A DNA stretch of 7,685 bases, taken from Clostridiales bacterium (GTDB taxonomy: Bacteria > Bacillota > Clostridia > Oscillospirales > Butyricicoccaceae). The position numbers were made by a program, and so were the translations under genes. The first letter of the stretch is position 1, and each line of letters begins with the position of its first letter. The stretch covers positions 1-7,685 of the forward strand of contig JAHZFK010000070.1 of assembly GCA_019421385.1 (NCBI GenBank). The letters are read 5' to 3'. Of the stretch, positions 1 to 5,024 are shown piece by piece. Under the pieces are notes generated by a model, which saw only the letters and a list, made by a program, of their open reading frames with translations, had not been told where the DNA came from and did not search any database.

Positions 1-51
1 GCCACCTTGCCAAGGTGGAGGTAGCGAGTTCGAGCCTCGTCAGCCGCTCCA
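1..51 (+). tRNA. tRNA-Gly (anticodon GCC), 3' part
   Basis: Only the part from the anticodon arm onward is in the window; the acceptor 5' strand and D arm lie to the left. The anticodon stem CCACC/GGTGG (2-6, 14-18) closes the 7-nt loop TTGCCAA, which puts anticodon GCC at 9-11. A 5-nt variable region follows, then the T arm (GCGAG, loop TTCGAGC, CTCGT; one G-T pair), the 3' acceptor strand CAGCCGC, discriminator T48 and an encoded CCA at 49-51. It decodes GGC/GGU glycine codons. It is not a t6A substrate, so its closeness to the t6A genes has no evident functional meaning. Confidence 0.93.
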
Positions 52-56
52 AAAAT

Positions 57-89
57 AAAACGCCTGTCATAGACAGGCGTTTTATTTTT
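57..89 (+). terminator. Intrinsic terminator of the tRNA-Gly transcript
   Basis: CGCCTGTC (61-68) and GACAGGCG (72-79) form a perfect stem with loop ATA, extended by A/T pairs on both sides (AAAATAAAA against TTTTATTTTT). The T-rich 3' arm supplies the U tract. It starts a few bases after the tRNA CCA end, the usual position for a tRNA terminator. Confidence 0.9.
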
Positions 90-119
90 GGTAATGGATA
101 CAAGGCTCGAAAGGGCGTT

Positions 120-249
120 AAACAAAACAGCCCAGTGGGCTGTTTTGTAGCCCGTGTGATTAGGCCGACTGCCCCAGTCGGCCGGAGCCTCACAAAATCC
201 GACCTCGACGGGCGGATTTTGTGTCCTGCGGCAGTCATCTGTTTTGCTT
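120..249. repeat. Cluster of three palindromes in a gene-free patch, possible small repeat element
   Basis: This interval between the tRNA terminator and the tcdA promoter has no credible gene. It holds three perfect inverted repeats: 122-133/137-148 (12 bp, ACAAAACAGCCC, loop AGT), 163-171/175-183 (9 bp, GGCCGACTG, loop CCC) and 191-201/213-223 (11 bp, CACAAAATCCG). The first and third share an ACAAAA...TTTTGT pattern. A competing nested fold is also possible: CAAAACAG (123-130) with CTGTTTTG (239-246), and GACTGCC (167-173) with GGCAGTC (230-236), enclosing the third hairpin. This could be a REP/MITE-like intergenic repeat or a backup terminator array. No family is recognised and no clear target duplication is visible at its edges. 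Confidence 0.55.
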
Positions 250-264
250 TCCTCTCCTTCCCGC

Positions 265-293
265 TTGCTTACACATACACCCTATGGTATACT
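265..293 (+). promoter_or_regulatory. Sigma-A-type promoter of tcdA
   Basis: -35 TTGCTT (265-270), 17-bp spacer, -10 TATACT (288-293), giving a predicted start near 300. That leaves a leader of about 25 nt with ribosome site AGAGAGG (309-315) ahead of the tcdA ATG at 324. Confidence 0.75.
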
Positions 294-323
294 CTTTTCA
301 TACGAAACAGAGAGGTTTTCAAT

Positions 324-1040
324 ATGCTGCATGAATTTTCCCGCGAAGAACTGCTGCTCGGCGCAGATGCGCTGCAAAAGCTGGCTTCCTCGCATGTCGC
401 GGTGTTCGGCATCGGCGGCGTAGGCTCGTTCGCGTGCGAGGCCTTGGCCCGCGCGGGTATCGGAGAACTGACTCTGATCGACAACGACACAGTTTCGCTG
501 ACCAACCGCAACCGCCAGCTGATCGCACTTGCTTCGACCACCGGACAAGCCAAGGTAGACGTCATGCGCGAACGCATTGCCGACATCAATCCGCGCTGCA
601 CCGTACACGCGCTGCAACAGTTTTATACCCCGGACAGTACGCTCGATCTGACGCAGTTTGACTATGTGATCGATGCCATTGATACCGTTACCGCAAAGCT
701 ACACTTGATCAGCGAATGCGACCGTCTGAGCGTGCCGCTCATCTGCTCGATGGGCACGGGCAACAAACTTGACCCCACCCGTTTCGAGGTCGCGGATATT
801 TATAAAACCTCGGTCTGCCCGCTCGCACGCGTCATCCGTCTGGAATGCAAAAAGCGCCGCATCCGCCGTCTCAAGGTGGTTTACTCCAAGGAAGAACCGC
901 GCACGCCCCTGCCCTCGGACGAGCAAAAAGGCACCGCGGGCCGTGCTGTGCCTGGCAGCGTATCTTTTGTGCCGCCGGTTGCCGGTATGATCCTCGCAGG
1001 AGAGGTCATCAAAGCATTAACTGCCGACACACAGCCCTGA
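324..1040 (+). CDS. tcdA: TcdA/CsdL-type tRNA threonylcarbamoyladenosine dehydratase
   Basis: 238 aa, an E1-like ThiF/MoeB-fold enzyme. In the known family it uses ATP to activate and dehydrate the t6A37 side chain in ANN-decoding tRNAs, giving the cyclic hydantoin ct6A. Visible features: the FSREELLLG opening (5-13); the nucleotide-binding loop GIGGVGS (29-35); acidic D53 and D55 in LIDND; the RNRQL segment (62-66) typical of TcdA; DAIDT further on; and SMGTGNKLDPTRF, which is TcdA-like. The frame stays open far upstream, but ATG324 is the natural start: it has AGAGAGG 8 nt upstream, follows the promoter, and begins the recognisable homology. Slightly shorter than E. coli TcdA (268 aa). It is 69 bp ahead of tsaE with no terminator between them, so read-through into the t6A genes is likely. 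Cytoplasmic; no membrane segment or signal peptide. Confidence 0.93.
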   Translation: MLHEFSREELLLGADALQKLASSHVAVFGIGGVGSFACEALARAGIGELTLIDNDTVSLTNRNRQLIALASTTGQAKVDVMRERIADINPRCTVHALQQFYTPDSTLDLTQFDYVIDAIDTVTAKLHLISECDRLSVPLICSMGTGNKLDPTRFEVADIYKTSVCPLARVIRLECKKRRIRRLKVVYSKEEPRTPLPSDEQKGTAGRAVPGSVSFVPPVAGMILAGEVIKALTADTQP

Positions 1041-1049
1041 GCGTGCACC

Positions 1050-1078
1050 TTGCTATTTGTCTACTTCCGTGATATGAT
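1050..1078 (+). promoter_or_regulatory. Promoter of the tsaE-tsaB-upp unit
   Basis: -35 TTGCTA (1050-1055), 17-bp spacer, -10 TATGAT (1073-1078), in the short gap after tcdA. The predicted start is near 1085, giving a leader of about 25 nt before tsaE. Its layout closely mirrors the tcdA promoter. Confidence 0.72.
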
Positions 1079-1109
1079 AAAGCCAGAATTCACAAGAAAA
1101 GGTGTTCAA

Positions 1110-1535
1110 ATGGAATATATCACCCACTCGCCCGAGGAAACCGAAGCCTTGGGCGCAGAATATGCCGCGTCGTTACGGCCGGGCGACGTGGTCGCCTTCT
1201 CCGGCGATCTCGGCGCAGGCAAAACCGCGTTTACCCGCGGCGTGCTGCGCGGCCTTGGCTATCAGGGACGGGTCACCAGCCCAACCTTTGCCATTGCCAA
1301 CGAATACGATACGCCCGGCGGTCGTGTGGCGCATTTTGACCTGTACCGCATTCTGGACAGCGAGGCGCTGTTTGAAATCGGCTTTGAGGAATATCTGGAC
1401 GGCAGCCGCATCGTTTTGATCGAATGGAGCGAAAACGCGGCGGATATCCTGCCGTCGCAATACAAGACTGTTCACATTGCGTATGGTGATGCACCAGATG
1501 ACCGACGCGTCACCACTGGGGAGGTGTGCGCATGA
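1110..1535 (+). CDS. tsaE: TsaE, tRNA threonylcarbamoyladenosine biosynthesis ATPase
   Basis: 141 aa, the usual length for this P-loop ATPase, which in bacteria works with the TsaB-TsaD complex to transfer threonylcarbamoyl-AMP onto A37 of ANN-decoding tRNAs. Visible: Walker A GDLGAGKT (32-39); the family segment TSPTF (56-60); HFDLYR (75-80); and IEWSEN (104-109), which contains the conserved acidic residue and tryptophan. Start ATG1110 has AAAAGG 7 nt upstream; the upstream in-frame TTG at 1050 lies in the promoter and is rejected. The stop overlaps the tsaB start (ATGA, 1532-1535), which implies translational coupling and equal expression. The partner tsaD is not in this window. Confidence 0.95.
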   Translation: MEYITHSPEETEALGAEYAASLRPGDVVAFSGDLGAGKTAFTRGVLRGLGYQGRVTSPTFAIANEYDTPGGRVAHFDLYRILDSEALFEIGFEEYLDGSRIVLIEWSENAADILPSQYKTVHIAYGDAPDDRRVTTGEVCA

Positions 1536-2245
1536 AAATCCTTGCACTGGAATCCTCCGCCGTCAGCGCCTCAGTCGCGCTGACCGAGGACGAAAAACTG
1601 ATCGCACAGTCTTTTCAAAACTGCGGCCTAACCCATTCGCGCACTTTGCTGCCGATGGCCGAAAGTCTGCTGCAAAACTGCGGTATCACACTGGACGAAG
1701 TCGATGCCATTGCCGTTGCACACGGGCCGGGTTCGTTCACCGGTGTGCGTATCGGTGTAGCGACGGTCAAGGGACTGGCGCTTGGTGCGGACAAGCCGTG
1801 CATCGGGGTATCTACGCTCGAAGCGATGGCATACGGTGCGCATGCGCTCCCGGGTCGCCTGTGCTGCGTGATGGACGCGCGCGCAGGACAAGTTTATAAT
1901 GCACTTTTCACCATCGAAAACAACCAGCCCAAACGCTTGTGCGAGGACCGTGCTGTCAAACTGACCGACCTTGCGGAAGAAATCAGCGATACAGCGTATT
2001 TTCTGGTTGGAGACGGAGCCGAACTATGTTATAATACCCTTAGGGAAAAATGTACCGGCCTGCGTCTCGCACCGCCCGAGCTGCGTTATCCCACCGGCTA
2101 CGGTGTTGCTGCCGCTGCCCTGCCGTTATTACAGGCAGGTAAAACCTGCTCCCCCCAAGAGCTGGACGCCTTTTACCTGCGCCGTCCGCAGGCCGAACGC
2201 GAACGTATGAAACGGCTTTCCGGCGATGCATCGAATCTACATTAA
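1532..2245 (+). CDS. tsaB: TsaB, t6A-modification scaffold protein
   Basis: 237 aa, an ASKHA-fold paralogue of TsaD that lacks catalytic metal ligands and acts as the dimerisation partner activating TsaD in t6A synthesis. Visible: the N-terminal LALESS strand (4-9); THS (34-36); the signature GPGSFTGVRIG (65-75); and a C-terminal FYLRRPQAER. ATG1532 is chosen because GGGGAGG (1518-1524) sits 7 nt upstream and the start overlaps the tsaE stop; a GTG at 1526 would sit on the ribosome site. The stop at 2243-2245 overlaps the upp ribosome site. In many Firmicutes the next genes are rimI and tsaD; here upp follows. Confidence 0.94.
   Translation: MKILALESSAVSASVALTEDEKLIAQSFQNCGLTHSRTLLPMAESLLQNCGITLDEVDAIAVAHGPGSFTGVRIGVATVKGLALGADKPCIGVSTLEAMAYGAHALPGRLCCVMDARAGQVYNALFTIENNQPKRLCEDRAVKLTDLAEEISDTAYFLVGDGAELCYNTLREKCTGLRLAPPELRYPTGYGVAAAALPLLQAGKTCSPQELDAFYLRRPQAERERMKRLSGDASNLH
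2007..2035 (+). promoter_or_regulatory. Possible internal promoter inside tsaB, directed at upp
   Basis: -35-like TTGGAG (2007-2012), 17-bp spacer and a consensus -10 TATAAT (2030-2035) preceded by TG at 2027-2028 (extended -10, TGTTATAAT). A transcript starting near 2042 would carry about 220 nt of tsaB before upp, letting upp be expressed apart from the t6A genes. The match is strong for a site inside a gene, but use in vivo is inferred. Confidence 0.45.
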
Positions 2246-2260
2246 AGGAGAAAAACGACT

Positions 2261-2890
2261 ATGGCTACCGTTCACGAAATGGATCACCCGCTGATCAAGC
2301 ATAAGCTCAGCCTGATGCGCGATAAAACTACCGGCGTAAAGGAGTTCCGCGAAGCGACCCGCGAAATCGCCATGCTGATGTGCTACGAGGCGACGCGCGA
2401 TCTGCCCCTCAAGGAGATCACCATTGAAACCCCGCTGGCAGAAGCACGCGTGCATGTCATCTCCGGCAAAAAGATTGCGCTTGTCCCCATCCTGCGCGCC
2501 GGTCTCGGCATGGTGGAAGGAATGCTGGAAATGATCCCGGCCGCTAAGATCGGCCACATGGGTATGTACCGCAATCCGGACACGATGCAGCCGATCGAAT
2601 ATTACTGCAAGCTGCCGAACGATATCGAGGACCGCGACGTACTGCTGCTCGACCCGATGCTGGCGACCGGCGGCTCGGCAATCGCTGCCATCGACGGTCT
2701 CAAGCGCCGCGGCGTGAAGCACATCAAGCTGATGAACCTGATCGCAGCGCCGGAAGGCATTGAAGCCGTTCAGAAATCCCACCCGGATGTGGAGATTTTC
2801 GTCGCTGCTATTGACAAAAAGCTCAATGACCACGGCTATATCGTACCCGGTTTGGGCGATGCCGGCGACCGTATCTTCGGCACCAAGTAA
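2261..2890 (+). CDS. upp: Uracil phosphoribosyltransferase
   Basis: 209 aa, the standard length. It converts uracil and PRPP to UMP plus pyrophosphate (pyrimidine salvage, cytoplasm). Visible: HPLIKHKLSLMRDK (9-22), VPILRAGLGMVEGM (75-88), the PRPP loop DPMLATGGSA (131-140), and the C-terminal uracil-binding segment GLGDAGDRIFGTK (197-209). All are canonical and nothing essential is missing. AAAGGAG (2244-2250) lies 10 nt before ATG and overlaps the tsaB stop, so the gene is co-transcribed with tsaE-tsaB and possibly also from the promoter-like site at 2007-2035. A strong terminator follows 14 bp after the stop. I see no PyrR-type attenuator in front of it. Confidence 0.97.
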   Translation: MATVHEMDHPLIKHKLSLMRDKTTGVKEFREATREIAMLMCYEATRDLPLKEITIETPLAEARVHVISGKKIALVPILRAGLGMVEGMLEMIPAAKIGHMGMYRNPDTMQPIEYYCKLPNDIEDRDVLLLDPMLATGGSAIAAIDGLKRRGVKHIKLMNLIAAPEGIEAVQKSHPDVEIFVAAIDKKLNDHGYIVPGLGDAGDRIFGTK

Positions 2891-2903
2891 ACCAATTTGT
2901 ATC

Positions 2904-2936
2904 AAAAACGGTGCGGCGTCACGCTGCACCGTTTTT
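2904..2936 (+). terminator. Intrinsic terminator after upp
   Basis: A 14-bp stem (2904-2917 with 2923-2936, one G-T pair, loop GTCAC) built on AAAAACGGTGC/GCACCGTTTTT and ending in five T. It closes the tsaE-tsaB-upp unit. The ribosome site of the next gene starts 3 bases later. Confidence 0.88.
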
Positions 2937-2950
2937 ACAGGAGCAATCTA

Positions 2951-3544
2951 ATGGAATTACAGCATTACGAAATGGAATCCGCGCGCCTGCGTTTTCGCCG
3001 CCTGCGGGCGGACGATTTTTCCCTTGTCGCCCCGATTTTACAGGATGCGGAAACCATGTACGCATGGGAGCACGGCTTTTCCTACGAAGAAGTGGTCGAC
3101 TGGATCGCAGACATGCTGCGCCGCTATCACGAAGATGGATGCGGATATTTTGCCGGTCTGGATCGGGAAACCGGTGAACTGATTGCATTGGCCGGACCGC
3201 TCACAGAATGTCTCGACGCGGAGACCACCGCAATCGGGATCGGCTATATTGTGCGGCGGGATTTATGGGGACAAGGCTACGGAGTGGAATGTGCCCGTGC
3301 ATCACTTACCTTTGCGTTTGAAAAACTGGATGTGCCGCGTGCGCTTGCCTTGATCCGTCCGGACAATATCGCGTCCCTGCATGTTGCAGCAGCCTGCGGC
3401 ATGAAGCCAATCGGACAACTCACCAAGCATTATCGAGGAAAAGATTTGCCGCATGTTGTGTGCGCAGTCGATCGTGCCGCGTTTTTTGCCAAACCAGACG
3501 AAGAACCCAGCCAGACAGACGAAACCGATGAAACTGCGGAGTAA
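2951..3544 (+). CDS. GNAT-family N-acetyltransferase, RimJ/RimL-like
   Basis: 197 aa. GNAT enzymes move an acetyl group from acetyl-CoA to an amine; the substrate cannot be read from sequence. Visible: an N-terminal ESARLRFRRLRADDF (9-23), the Acetyltransf_3-type opening; the acetyl-CoA pyrophosphate loop around LWGQGYG (95-101); the motif-B stretch DNIASLHVAAACGM (118-131); and a low-complexity acidic tail with DET twice (190-195). Start ATG2951 has AGGAG (2939-2943) 7 nt upstream. A frame extension to 2897 would run through the terminator and is rejected. No promoter is visible between the terminator and the start, so expression probably depends on read-through from upp. It is longer than RimI and opens like RimJ/RimL, so I do not call it the t6A-linked rimI. 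Confidence 0.85.
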   Translation: MELQHYEMESARLRFRRLRADDFSLVAPILQDAETMYAWEHGFSYEEVVDWIADMLRRYHEDGCGYFAGLDRETGELIALAGPLTECLDAETTAIGIGYIVRRDLWGQGYGVECARASLTFAFEKLDVPRALALIRPDNIASLHVAAACGMKPIGQLTKHYRGKDLPHVVCAVDRAAFFAKPDEEPSQTDETDETAE

Positions 3545-3560
3545 TCCGTCTTTCGATCAA

Positions 3561-3595
3561 AAAACAGCAGCCGATACCTCATCGGCTGCTGTTTT
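3561..3595. terminator. Bidirectional terminator between the GNAT gene and greA
   Basis: A perfect 15-bp stem (3561-3575 with 3581-3595; AAAACAGCAGCCGAT, loop ACCTC) has T runs on both strands: TTTT then GCATTTATA on plus, and TTTTTT on minus. It serves the two convergent genes. Confidence 0.92.
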
Positions 3596-3599
3596 GCAT

Positions 3600-4097
3600 T
3601 TATAGGATTGAACCAGTTCCGTCGTCTGCCTGCTTGCAGATCGAACGGATCACCACGGTATAGCTGTCCCCGTCCTCGGTGGTCACCGAAACACGGTCTC
3701 CCTGCTTTTTTCCCAGCACCGCTTTGCCCAGCGGCGCTTCGCGGCTGATGCGTCCCTGCAGCGGATCGCAGCGTACCGTTGTGACCACCTGTATCGTCTC
3801 GGTTTCCTCGTCTTCCTCGAAATACAACTCTACCTTGTCGAACAAGCCAACTTCATCTGCCGCGGCTTTATCCTCAATCACGCGCGCCGACTTGATCATG
3901 CGCTCCAGATACCGGATACGGCTGCGATTGCGGTTCTGCGCCTGCTTGGCTGCTTTATATTCGAAATTTTCGCTCAGGTCACCGAATGCCCGCGTACGCT
4001 TGACCTCCTCGATCAGCTCAGGCATCAATTCCAGCTTCCGATGATCGAGCTCTTTCTGCATCATCGCAATATCCTGTGCGGTCAATTCATCATGCAT
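3600..4097 (-). CDS. greA: Transcription elongation factor GreA
   Basis: 165 aa. GreA enters the secondary channel of RNA polymerase and stimulates cleavage of backtracked RNA. Visible: an N-terminal coiled coil (about 5-78); the tip motif GDLSENFEY (39-47), with D40 and E43 matching the catalytic acidic pair of GreA; and a C-terminal FKBP-like domain with ISREAPLGKAVLGKKQGD, close to the family ISxxSPLGxALLGKKVGD. A charged linker EEDEETET joins the domains. ATG4097 is chosen for AGAGGTGG (4113-4106) 8 nt upstream; the frame extends to 4127 but that would run through the ribosome site. The gene follows the nrd operon but is cut off from it by a terminator. No separate promoter is evident in the remaining gap. 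Confidence 0.94.
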   Translation of the reverse strand: MHDELTAQDIAMMQKELDHRKLELMPELIEEVKRTRAFGDLSENFEYKAAKQAQNRNRSRIRYLERMIKSARVIEDKAAADEVGLFDKVELYFEEDEETETIQVVTTVRCDPLQGRISREAPLGKAVLGKKQGDRVSVTTEDGDSYTVVIRSICKQADDGTGSIL

Positions 4098-4114
4098 ATG
4101 ATATTCCACCTCTC

Positions 4115-4129
4115 TTTTGCATCGCAAAA
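4115..4129 (-). promoter_or_regulatory. Small hairpin abutting the greA ribosome site
   Basis: On the minus strand TTTTGC-GAT-GCAAAA forms a perfect 6-bp stem directly before the ribosome site (4113-4106). In read-through RNA the CCTTTTT just 5' of it could instead pair with AGAGAGG, masking the ribosome site. Both structures are visible; a regulatory role is inferred. Confidence 0.35.
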
Positions 4130-4133
4130 CAGG

Positions 4134-4160
4134 AAAAAAGGCCGCTCTGCAGCAGCCTTT
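4134..4160 (-). terminator. Intrinsic terminator after nrdG
   Basis: On the minus strand AAAGGCTGCT (4160-4151), loop GCAG and AGCGGCCTTT (4146-4137) form a 10-bp stem with one U-G pair, followed by an uninterrupted T run through 4134. It closes the nrdD-small ORF-nrdG operon and lies inside the 78-bp gap before greA. Confidence 0.9.
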
Positions 4161-4175
4161 CCGTTTCTGCTTACC

Positions 4176-4685
4176 TTATCGGTACTGCTCTGCCCACACG
4201 GGCGCATTTGCCGCCAGCGAAGCAGGTACATCCAGCACACGCTGGTTTGCGCTGCCCCGGAAACGCAATTCCAAATTGCGCTCTGCCTCGATAAACGGTC
4301 CATCCACTAACAAATCCAGCTGCCCCAGCAGCTTTTTCACAAACGGATCGGGCAGCTCCAGCAGCTGCTCAAATGTATAGCCGGAATACGCCATCAGGTG
4401 CTTTCCTTTTGCCTTGAGCTCCACCGCCAATTGATAGAGCGGCTGCGGCTGGCAAAACGGCTCACCACCCGAAAAGGTCACACCCTTGACCAACGGATTG
4501 CGGCACATATCGCGCAGCAGTGTGTCCAAGTCCATCTCTTTACCGCCTGCAAAATCATGCGTTTGCGGGTTGTGGCAGCCGGGACAATGGTGCGGGCAGC
4601 CCTGTGTGAACAGCGTATAGCGGAAGCCGGGGCCATCCACAATGGACTCCCCGACTGTACCCGCAATGCGTATGGTGCCTTCCAT
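4176..4685 (-). CDS. nrdG: NrdG, anaerobic ribonucleotide reductase activating enzyme
   Basis: 169 aa. This radical-SAM enzyme uses a [4Fe-4S] cluster and S-adenosylmethionine to abstract hydrogen from the glycine of its partner reductase, making the glycyl radical. Visible: ESIVDGPG (13-20), the cluster motif CPHHCPGC with C30, C34 and C37, and the SAM-binding FSGGEP (71-76). The ATG at 4685 shares one base with the stop of the upstream small ORF (TGATG). An in-frame GTG at 4688 is an alternative, with AGAGGAG 8 nt upstream of it (11 nt from the ATG); the difference is one residue. The glycine it must activate appears to lie in the small ORF just upstream rather than in the large NrdD chain, and the two are translationally coupled. 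Confidence 0.95.
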   Translation of the reverse strand: MEGTIRIAGTVGESIVDGPGFRYTLFTQGCPHHCPGCHNPQTHDFAGGKEMDLDTLLRDMCRNPLVKGVTFSGGEPFCQPQPLYQLAVELKAKGKHLMAYSGYTFEQLLELPDPFVKKLLGQLDLLVDGPFIEAERNLELRFRGSANQRVLDVPASLAANAPVWAEQYR

Positions 4686-4870
4686 CACGCAGTATGCTCC
4701 TCTTCCATCGAGCAGCAGGACACCGTGTGCTTGACGCGGTCATGCTCCTCTGCGCGCTTGGCGTTATTGAAGCGATCCAGCGTGCCAACCAGATAACCCG
4801 TAATACGGCGGATGCGCTCAAAGCCCACGCCTTCCCCAATCAACTGCTCCTGCATTTCCTTTTTCTCCAT
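4685..4870 (-). CDS. Stand-alone glycyl-radical C-terminal domain of class III ribonucleotide reductase
   Basis: 61 aa. Residues 17-48 (FERIRRITGYLVG through DRVKH) align by eye with the extreme C-terminus of single-chain NrdD proteins. From memory, E. coli NrdD ends with RRVCGYLG, a PFNAGK-type stretch and RRVKH; here the matches are RRITGYL (21-27), RFNNAK (33-38) and DRVKH (44-48). Gly25 is the predicted radical site. Before it is a short charged leader (1-11), after it a Cys-Cys-containing acidic tail (51-61). The ATG has AAGGAAG (4887-4881) 10 nt upstream, overlapping the end of nrdD, and the ORF sits 19 bp after the nrdD stop in another frame. Its stop overlaps the nrdG start. I infer an obligate small subunit of NrdD; a GrcA-like repair role is less likely because NrdD lacks its own copy. 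A longer TTG start at 4903 is possible but has poorer context. Confidence 0.88.
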   Translation of the reverse strand: MEKKEMQEQLIGEGVGFERIRRITGYLVGTLDRFNNAKRAEEHDRVKHTVSCCSMEEEHTA

Positions 4871-5024
4871 GATGCTAACGCTTCCTTTCTTAATCCTTAA
4901 CAACCTGCAATGTATTGGGCAGACGGTCGGCTTCCTCTGCGGGATCGCCGTGATAGCCCAGCGTCATACTGTTCAAATGCTTATAAAGTCCCAGCTTTTG
5001 CAGCTTGGAGAGCGGCACGCCTTC
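4826..5024 (-). repeat. 9-bp direct repeat at the nrdD split point
   Basis: CACGCCTTC (plus strand) occurs at 5016-5024 in nrdD and at 4826-4834 in the small ORF; one mismatch later the match resumes (CACGCCTTCaCC / CACGCCTTCcCC). On the coding strand both read GAA GGC GTG in phase, giving Glu-Gly-Val. The copies are 190 bp apart. Joining them gives HEGEGV-GFERIRRITGYL, the expected order in an undivided NrdD. Confidence 0.7.

Noticed and set aside
120..249. CRISPR-like or riboswitch leader
   Set aside because: The palindromes differ in sequence and spacing, so they are not direct repeats, and they lie upstream of the tcdA promoter rather than in its leader; no known riboswitch core is recognisable.
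15..323. Open frame upstream of tcdA that would add about 100 N-terminal residues
   Set aside because: It runs through the tRNA, its terminator, the palindrome patch and the promoter, has no family resemblance, and the true start at 324 has a good ribosome site.
2951..3544. rimI, the ribosomal S18 acetyltransferase often found with tsaB
   Set aside because: The protein is longer than RimI, opens like RimJ/RimL enzymes, and is separated from tsaB by upp and a terminator.
4871..4903. Programmed frameshift joining nrdD and the small ORF, or extension of the small ORF to a TTG at 4903
   Set aside because: No slippery heptamer is evident, the small ORF has its own ATG with a ribosome site, and the upstream reading of its frame does not look like protein.
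4890..5024. Sequencing indel as the cause of the split
   Set aside because: One indel cannot produce a 41-residue coding-like tail, a stop, a ribosome site and a new start in series; the interval is 190 bp of organised sequence.
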